A stretch of 64,000 nucleotides of DNA from Viola odorata. Taxonomy: Eukaryota; Streptophyta; Magnoliopsida; Malpighiales; Violaceae. The stretch covers positions 55,406,192 to 55,470,191 of the forward strand of contig OY829545.1 in the NCBI GenBank assembly GCA_963691705.1, read 5' to 3'. Below the pieces are notes generated by a model that was not told where the DNA came from, searched no databases, and saw nothing but the letters and a program-made list of their open reading frames with translations. Positions 56,117-64,000 of the stretch are shown one piece after another; the first letter of the stretch is position 1, and every line of letters starts with the position of its first letter. A program made the translations under genes and the position numbers.

Positions 56117-59100
56117 TTAATGCAAGTACCCTTGACATTCTAAGTACCAAAGCGCTCCTTTCGCTGCGTGCTCTGCAGCTGCTTTCTTTGTCGTCTGAGG
56201 AGCCCCTACGCATTCCAATAGCATATCTGGTGCCTCTTCAATTTCCACAGTAACCTTGTATGTGAAGCTGCAAATATACAAAAACCCAGCATGAAACATG
56301 CCCATATTAGTTGGCAGATGAAAACAAATAAACAAACAAAAGATGAGCCTTGAACAGTCAAATATGAATATCAGAGAACACGACAACGAGCTCATAATGA
56401 GCCATTTCCTATGCCTACAAAAAAAAACATAAGGCAAGAGGTGGTGAATCTCATGCCTCTGCCACTGGAAAGCCTCAAAGGTAGACTCTGCCTAGGCCAG
56501 AAGCATTCATCAGATATTTCTCTTTAAGTTAGGGTCTGTTGTTGGAAAAAGGATGGTCAAACAGACTCGTTCTGACAGACTGGGAACAACTCTTTTTATC
56601 CATTCTTGCAAAATATAAACAGGCTTAATGGCATCTCAATCAAAGAGTAAGTCTGTCTTACACAATCAACAACAAAATCTGTTGTTTAATGAAAGCTGAT
56701 AGTCTCAGGAAAATATTACCCAGCATACTAAACATGTAGAATTCACCAAAATTTCTTATAGACTTACCACTTCAAGTGACTCGGTCCTTCTTCGCAGCAG
56801 CATTCAAACAAGGGGGATTTCCAACAGTTAGCAGTGCAGATTTCATACAAACGTGATCTTGCTGATACATGGCATGATCCACCTAAAAGATAATTTAAGA
56901 GAAAAATAAGAACGTCTCCACAACTGTGGTCACAACAAACCTACAATAGGCATTAAACTCACCAGGCTGCCTTCCGCTGGAATCCAATTGGGATGGAGCG
57001 TGTTCAGTGACAGCTAAAGAAGGTTGAAAACCATCACTCACTTTCTTTATTGAATGAATTTTACCGTCACATTGACCAAAAAAAGGTTCCTGAATCTTCA
57101 AACTGTTATGCCCATTGGAATCAGGGACAGCAACCTCTACAGGAATTTCATCATATCCAATGAGCTTGGCTTCCATCATCTGGTTTGTCCTTAAAAATTC
57201 CTCCAAATAATTGGTTTTGGGGATGTAGCCTTGATCCTGCAAATCAACAAGCAACATCAACAAAGAAGTGAAGCTGGAGAACTAAGGCAGATAACACCCA
57301 AGTGCATTGGTATATGCCAAGTCACTGGTTATATCAAACTAAATAACTGCAAAACTTATAATCCTATATGCATTAAGCACTGCTATTGTCATTTGTATGT
57401 CACAAAAATGCTTTACCTTCAACTTGAAATATATTTTTTCTGATGTAATTCTAATAGCTTCCTTTTTGTTTGCGTTGGTTGCAGCAGCAGATATGAATAC
57501 ATCTTTCCCAACAACTCTTTGTTCGACGAAAAAAGTTTTGCCCTTCTTCTCTGCTAGAACAGGATTTTCCCAATTCCGAGATTGGCAAATTTCATTCATT
57601 TCCCTCACAGGGTTTGCCTGAAAGTTGGAGAAGCTAGTTCTTGGATCCAAGAGGGATATCATTATGTTCCACATTCGTTTCAAATTAAACCCTGTGTCGA
57701 GAGAAATGGCACCCATGCAAGACTCTACCAAGTCACTGAGAACCTGAACCAATAAGTGAGAATGTATACATCTGAGAACAATTTTGAGTTCTAAAATGAA
57801 TTCAGTTCTACAATAATACAAGATGCAGTAGAGACAGAAAATGCAATCATTCTGCTTACTCTACAGATAATGGAAGTCAGATAATGTCTTTCATTAGCAC
57901 CAAAACTTAAAATCAGTGTGGGTGAAACTCTACACAATAAGGGAGGGCTCGCCCGTGTCAAGTTGCCCAACATTTAACAAACCCATCAATGAAGACTGAT
58001 CTTTAAAAGCATTCAGACCACACTAGAACATAACCTTTTTCTTGAGTAAGAAAAAACACAAACGAAGTATTGTGTTCAATGTTTACCTTCGGATACTTTG
58101 GCTCATCAAGCAGACCTCTCTCTGATTTAGCTGTTTTAAAAAAGTACATAAACTTTTGAATGGCCTCAGAGAGGCCACTTGAACCATCACACATGAGAAA
58201 CTTGTCAAAAGAATGTTCAATTGCAACAGTGGCAAAGACCCTATTATTCACTGATGCTGATCTCAGATCTGTCAAGAGACCAGGCTTCAACTTTGGATAT
58301 ACCGAAAATAGATATGATGTGATTAAGTAATCCAAGGCAGCATCTCCCAGAAACTCCAATCGCTAGTGAAACCATCAAAGGACAACAAAATGTAATATCA
58401 GATACAAATGCTCCAAAGCTGGCTAGATTAGAGTAAAAAAACCCTATTAAGAGAGATTCACTTGATTGAGGCCAACATTGAAAATAAGAATGAACTAGTT
58501 TCACACCCGCGCATTTGTTTAATTTGCATTAATGAAATTTTATAATAGACTATATAATTGAAATATATGATTAGTGTAATATGAGAAAGGTTTTAATTTA
58601 ATAACTGGTAGGAACTAATGAAAGTGAAGGTATAGATGTGACAGTCAATAGGATAAATAATGAGTAATTTAAAATTTTAGAGATTTTATTTTCACTGAAT
58701 GCATCAATTGATTGATTAATTAATTTATTAAATATTTACTTTTTTCTTTAGTCATTATCTTCAGATGCCATGCGTCAATTCAATATAACCTTTCAAAACC
58801 TGTGTTAATTTACATTAACTTTCTCTTTGCATCAACTTCACATTGTATATAGATACCTGATAGCAGCCGCCTCCATTGTTAAAAGAAGGATGCATAAATG
58901 CCTGCAGAAGGAGGCCTTTATAGAGAAACTGGTAACCAAACAATTTTTCAAAGTTGGCTATGTCCATTGAAGATGAAAGTGGCATGTAGACTGCGCTGGC
59001 TTGGCAAGCATTAATAACTTGTGAGGTTTCAAAATCCACTTTGATTCCCACCCATCTAAGAAATGCTATTGCAGCTTTGAAGCCACTGTCAACAACAAAT

Positions 59101-62100
59101 GCTCCAACAAGAGCTTCAACTACATCAGCAACTGTTTTATTGTGTAACCAATGGTGACCTTTGCTACATCTAAGCTCACTATCACTGCCAACTGCTTTGC
59201 CTGACACATGGCTTTCGCATTGGTGATGGATTCCTACTTCTGAATCCTTAGTGCAAATTCTAGGACAAGGATAGCCCAATGCAAAGAATTGGCAAGGATC
59301 CAAGGGCTGATCGCGTATGTACACCTACACGACCAAGCTTCATCCACTTAGATAATGAATCAGAAACATTATATATATATATATATATATATATATAAGC
59401 ATGAACTGAATATGTAAATGATGAATTAAATTTTAGTCCATGATAGAGCAAAATGAAAGAGATGAATTATGTAATTTTGTTTGGGATTAAAAATATCAGA
59501 AGCATGAATTTCCCTTGCCGAAATTGTTCATGAGGCAGGCATAGAACAAGAGATCTAGCTGTTATGAACAAATATTATTCAACTTTCTAGAGCCAAGGAG
59601 TTGGGTACAGCTTGGATCCAAACTGTATAGAGGAGACACATGCAAACATGAGGAAGAGAAGCAAAAGTAAGACCCCTGTCCTTGCCCCTTTTTCCACGTC
59701 AAAGGCCATATTTCTAAATCACTGTGGTTATCTTTGTGCCTTAAAAGAGTTAGTCAATTTCATCCCTTTCTCAATTTTTCTGGAGGTGACTTTGACATCC
59801 TTGAATATTGTACACAGCTGTTTGATTTTTCCACGTTCATATTTGCTATCTAGGTTAGCAGTACCAAAAACAAAACAAAAAACTCATCCATATTTGGAAA
59901 GAAAAAGAATCAATTGTTACATGAAAGAGGGATACTGCAGAACATTTATTGATGATTGATATACCTGTAAATTGCTCCTTATTGCTAGCTTGAACAAATT
60001 GGAATTATTTACAATATTAGAACGTCTCCTGGTAAGCCCCCCTTCATCAAGAGTATCATGCAAAAGAAAGAGGTGACGGCTGACGGCAAATTTGAGAAAA
60101 GCATCACCAAGTATTTCGAGTCTTTCAAGAGAAAAACGCTCCTGGCATCTTTCTGTGGTGAGAGCTTCTAGAATCTAATATGAATTAGCAACTGTTAGCA
60201 GCAAGAAGGTTGCGATTGTTGCAATTACAAAATTCACCAGCATAATTTGACTAACTAAATGGCCATCTCAATGCAAGCCATTGCTTACCAAAATGTATAT
60301 GGAACATTATACCTTGCAAAGTAGGCCTTACCCTAAGAGCAGGAACTTCAGCTGCCTCTGAGAAAGAAGCAGATAGTAAGCCCTTCAGTTCAAGGGCCAC
60401 AAGCAAGTTTTCCAATCGATGCATAACTGAGGGCAGAAGAGAAATTGAACTCCCAATATCTTTAGAGAAGCCCTTTATCTTCAACTCACAGAGCTCGGGG
60501 ACCAAATCAATAAAGAACTCATCCAGATCATGTGATTCTGTTTTAGAAATAAACTGGTTTATACACAAAAACTAAGAGAGAAAGCAATGGAACAAGTTAA
60601 TATAATTCATATGCCATCTTAGAAAGAGTTAGGAATTCTAGGGAGCAGAGGAGTTGCATTTGGTCATCAGCTCAAGTCAGTGGTTTAGTCTGCCAAATCC
60701 TAGGATTATTTCCTTACCAAGAAAGTAAAACCTGCACCCTCTCTCTACCCACCAGCATACCCTTACAAAAACTCGGAAGAAGACACGAAAGGGATTTTTT
60801 TTTTTTATACTCTTTATTTTGCAAAGTGCATAAGATTGCACTGGTTATGCTGGAGATACACATTGTCAAGTGCTTACTTTGTTTAGGTGTGTTTGTGTTC
60901 AAGTCCTTGAGCAGCATAAATATATGACTGGCTCAGCCATTTGCCTAGGCAAGTTGATGAAATTTGTATATGTGCCCTGTCATACTGTAGTGGCAGACAT
61001 ACTTCTTAGGAGTGTGCACTCAATGTACTAACAAACAATTTGTTAATTATAGTGAATGAGAGCATTAGCATCAGAACAATCCTAATATTAAATGAAGTAT
61101 TGGGAAATTTTAAATTTTGGCCAGAGTAGGACATTTAGGGAGTTACAAGGGCAAATTTGCAAAGAAGATTCCTTTTTTTACTTTCCAGTTTTTCCAATCC
61201 CACTTAAGTGTATTTCACAACATAACCATGTTTCTTTTTTTTTCTTACTTTTCATGCTTTACTATTCATCTCCGAGGTCTTTACAATTTTATGTTATTTT
61301 CCTGTAAACTTATTCTACTAATTTCCAAGTCCTAGTAAAAGCAGTAAATTGCCACTTCTTTCGTCTAGATTTATGTAAGTAACCTACAAGGTCACAACTC
61401 AACTATTATGGGCTCCAATTAAATACCACAAGGAAATATTAACCACTTTGTTGCATTTTCTCATGAAAACATTAAGTAATTCATAGACAGATCAACCGAA
61501 TGAGCAACTTCAATACAAATGAATATTGCACTATACTAAAACAATCTTCTCTGCATAAAGATCCATGTTAACAAATAATTGAGAATTAAATTACTTAATT
61601 AGTAAAGCACAAAACTACATGTAACACCTACCAAAAGTGAATAACAACATGGGAGAAAAGAATGCAAAAAATTTACCTGTATCCTCTTGCCTTCGGCTGT
61701 GAAGCAAGTTGTGCAAGAAAAAGAGTGGTTTTGCACGTAGAAGAGGTTGTTCAGGGCATTTAAGTTGGATGCCAGACCTAAATTAAAAGCGCAGTTAGTT
61801 CTCCAATAGTAAGACCAAAATATATCACTAGGTTTTTCAAAATATGAATCAAGACTTCTCCTAATTCCTTATCAAAAAAGGAAACTCCTTTACTTGACAG
61901 TTACTTTACTACATTCAATAAATAGCAAGCAAAATAGAAATGGGAACAAACTTACCAACCAAGTTTCATAAGTTCAGAAACTAAATTATCAAATTGGATT
62001 TCCATCAGTTTTATTATTTGACATTTGAAGGTTCAAGATGCTCAAGGTTTATTAAGGAAAATCACATTTAGACAAGCAATCACAGAGAATATGAAAAATA

Positions 62101-62146
62101 ATGAAAGAAACAACACCGATGGGGTGGTTTGACCAGCAAATGTCCT

Positions 62147-62207
<61 letters not shown>

Positions 62208-63983
62208 AAAGGGAACCCTGGTAGTTCTAGTGCTAGGGTAACATAATATCTAGCTTTTAAAGGAACTAGCATAGTTAATGTTATGGCAATCAAATTGAAT
62301 TTCCAAGAAAAAGTAGCCACCTACGTTTTAATTAAGTGTTCCATATGGCTTGGACCGCTTGAACCTTTGTGTGGACTATGGCCATTCTTTTCAGGAATGG
62401 CATTTGTAACAAAGTAAAAAGTGTTCCTGTATCGGGCATACACTAAACTGTTCTCGATGTCACAGATGCTTTGGCAACCATTAGCCATTTGCAAATGAGG
62501 ATCTGAAGAAAAGTATTTTGTGTCGATAACATCCACTGGGTTCCGAAAAATAGGAGATGATAAACATCTTTTGACAGTCTCCCGATCTACTACCACTCTA
62601 TTTTCATGACCATCCAAGATGGGAAGCAACAGGTAAAAGGTTGGGCATGATTCATAAACACCATTATTTCCCAAGAGAACAAATTCCTGAACAAATTTCG
62701 ATCGATCAAGGATGACCTTGAGGAACATCTCTTGAAAATTCATAGCCTGCATTATCTGTACATACAACCCATGAATACTTGGAGCTAGTTCAATGATCAT
62801 TGGAATCAACTACAGAATTACTACTGTACCTCTTCTTTGGTAAATGCTGAAATTCCTGATGGGACAAGCTTAGTGAACACTGATCTACCGCGAGCCAGAT
62901 GAAGATCAAGCTCCATTCTCTCAGCCTCTTGAGGGAGAGGTACCTTGACAAACAGAGCAAACTTCTTGTAGATCCTGTCCTCAGGGACAGGAAAAAATTT
63001 AATAACGTAAGAGTGCAAATAGACCAAATTTTCCAACAAAGTCCAGGATTCCTTGAGAACAGTAGGAATGATCATCTCATGGAGTTCCCCTCTTGAATTC
63101 TCATCTGCAACAAGAAAAAAAGGGGAAAGGTTATACAACTAACTTGACCCCAAAAAAAAAATGGAAAGAAAGTTTTACTAGTGAGTTGCCAGTATCAACC
63201 TATGGAGCTGTTAGAATCAGACATTGTGACCTCAGACTCAAGATCAGCATCTTGGCCTGGCAAAAGAAAATCATTCAATGCACCCAGTTTATGTAATTGT
63301 TCAATGGCTTTCAGACAAGCATCTTTTTTGGCAGCTTCCATGGAAGATTGCGGTGTACTGGCTACTTGATGTGTTGGAGCATTGCATGGTAAGTTTACGA
63401 GGCAGACAGTTCCTCCTAAATCATCAAAATAATTGAACTTCGGCTTGGGGTCGAAGAACCTGAAAATACAAATCAATGAGGACGGTATATCTATCATAAA
63501 ACAACTGGAAATTGAAGGGAATAAGAGCTTACTCATCATGTGGGAGCTTTGCACAATAATGGTGCAATAAGGAGATGCTGTACCCAGGACTGATGGAAGC
63601 ACCAGATGCTTCTACTTTATATATGGGTTCCTCCTTGCTAGCGAATGTCTCTTTACAAGTTCTTGAAAAAATTTCCATATTCATTCGGACTTCATCCTTT
63701 TTAAAATTTTCTATTAAATTTACCTCCGTCTGGTTCCCACTGCAACAATAAGAACAGGATTCTGGTTTAGGCTTAAAAGACTACGCACCAGATGGATGGA
63801 CATTTCTGGTTTAGAAGAGTACCTGTCCACCAAAAATACGTATTCAGACTGAGGCATTCTTGCACGGCCTCTTGATTGTATAAAGCTAGAAACAGTTTCT
63901 GGAAGATCAAATCGTATCACAAGGCAGCAAGTCTGAATATCAAGCCCTTCTTCACCCACTTTAGTCGCAACCAACAAGTTCAA
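56117..63983 (-). CDS. DCL4: DICER-LIKE 4 ribonuclease III, C-terminal two-thirds (5' part outside window)
   Basis: Fourteen exons join in frame at GT/AG borders: 63823-63983, 63533-63739, 63200-63459, 62830-63104, 62325-62755, 61677-61777, 60332-60537, 59965-60174, 58857-59324, 58087-58362, 57417-57743, 56963-57236, 56768-56882, 56117-56267. They give 1,153 residues and a TAA stop. Domains in order: end of the helicase ([15 protein letters not shown]), Dicer dimerization domain (exon 3), PAZ region (exons 4-6), RNase IIIa with catalytic ERLEILGD and [10 protein letters not shown], RNase IIIb with [10 protein letters not shown] and [11 protein letters not shown], then two dsRNA-binding domains (last: [16 protein letters not shown]). 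All four RNase III acidic pairs are intact. Plant DCL4 cuts long dsRNA into 21-nt siRNAs in the nucleus with DRB4. The segments [20 protein letters not shown] and [20 protein letters not shown] favour DCL4 over DCL2 and DCL3. No frame break was seen. Confidence 0.92.
59370..59397. repeat. AT microsatellite in a DCL4 intron
   Basis: About 14 AT dinucleotides lie in the intron between the exons at 59965-60174 and 58857-59324. Confidence 0.95.
62149..62200. repeat. (TA)26 microsatellite in a DCL4 intron
   Basis: There are 52 uninterrupted bases of TA in the intron between the PAZ exon (62325-62755) and the exon at 61677-61777. Confidence 0.97.
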
Positions 63984-64000
63984 CTGCAAATCAAGAAAGC

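Noticed and set aside
56117..63983. Calling the Dicer-like gene DCL3 or DCL2
   Set aside because: The dimerization-domain match first suggested DCL3, but the RNase IIIa flank (RIRDQ-like and GHHWL...[12 protein letters not shown]), the IKG-SKDIGSS segment and the two C-terminal dsRNA-binding domains fit DCL4; DCL2 usually lacks the second dsRNA-binding domain.

Overview
This is nuclear DNA of a flowering plant, almost certainly a eudicot. The right-hand 8 kb holds the 3' part of an intron-rich Dicer-like gene, and the remaining ~48 kb is a nested stack of plant Ty3/gypsy LTR retrotransposons, with one LINE fragment and small MITE-like pieces. I saw no rRNA, tRNA, CRISPR array or prokaryotic feature. 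The species cannot be named from the window alone.

Left block (1-8866). An old Ty3/gypsy gag-protease gene (element B, minus strand) is cut in two by an intact-ended Athila-like element (element A, 729-8504, minus strand). A has 1.65-kb LTRs, a tRNA-Asp-type primer site and a perfect 5-bp target duplication (GTGAG at 724-728 and 8505-8509). Its single long ORF joins gag-protease directly to an integrase tail, so it lacks reverse transcriptase and is non-autonomous. A short near-palindromic word (TTCGGGGTCCCGAA-like) recurs about 25 times through A's LTRs, UTR and ORF.

Middle block (8866-45264). A large Ogre-type (Tat lineage) element, C, lies on the minus strand. It has a 3.1-kb 5' LTR at 42126-45264, primer site, ORF1, gag, protease, RT with two RNase H domains, and integrase, all with many stops. 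Its 3' end is lost at about 8866. Two related sequences sit inside it: a solo LTR (18419-21417), and a complete-ended but internally deleted Ogre (element D, plus strand, 22353-40731). D has 4.25-kb LTRs and the target duplication CCATT, and landed in C's ORF1 in the opposite orientation. D keeps an open 547-residue ORF1 but has lost most of gag, the protease and the whole RT-RNase H-integrase core.

Right block (45265-64000). C had inserted into the RT gene of a plus-strand Ty3/gypsy element (E, 45265 to ~48400). After E come a minus-strand gag-protease remnant (F, ~48900-51360), a 5'-truncated L1-type LINE tail with poly(A) (52401-53852), and AT-rich intergenic DNA with a 151-bp tandem duplication and a probable 250-bp MITE. 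Then comes the 3' part of a DICER-LIKE 4 gene on the minus strand (14 exons, 56117-63983, 1,153 residues), running from the end of the helicase through dimerization, PAZ, two RNase III and two dsRNA-binding domains. Its 5' part lies beyond the window.

Insertion order inferred from nesting: E and B are oldest, then C into E, then the solo-LTR parent and D into C, and A into B. The LTR pairs of A and D are still closely similar, so both are relatively young. The opposed Ogre copies create multi-kilobase inverted repeats and convergent LTR promoters about 11-20 kb from DCL4.
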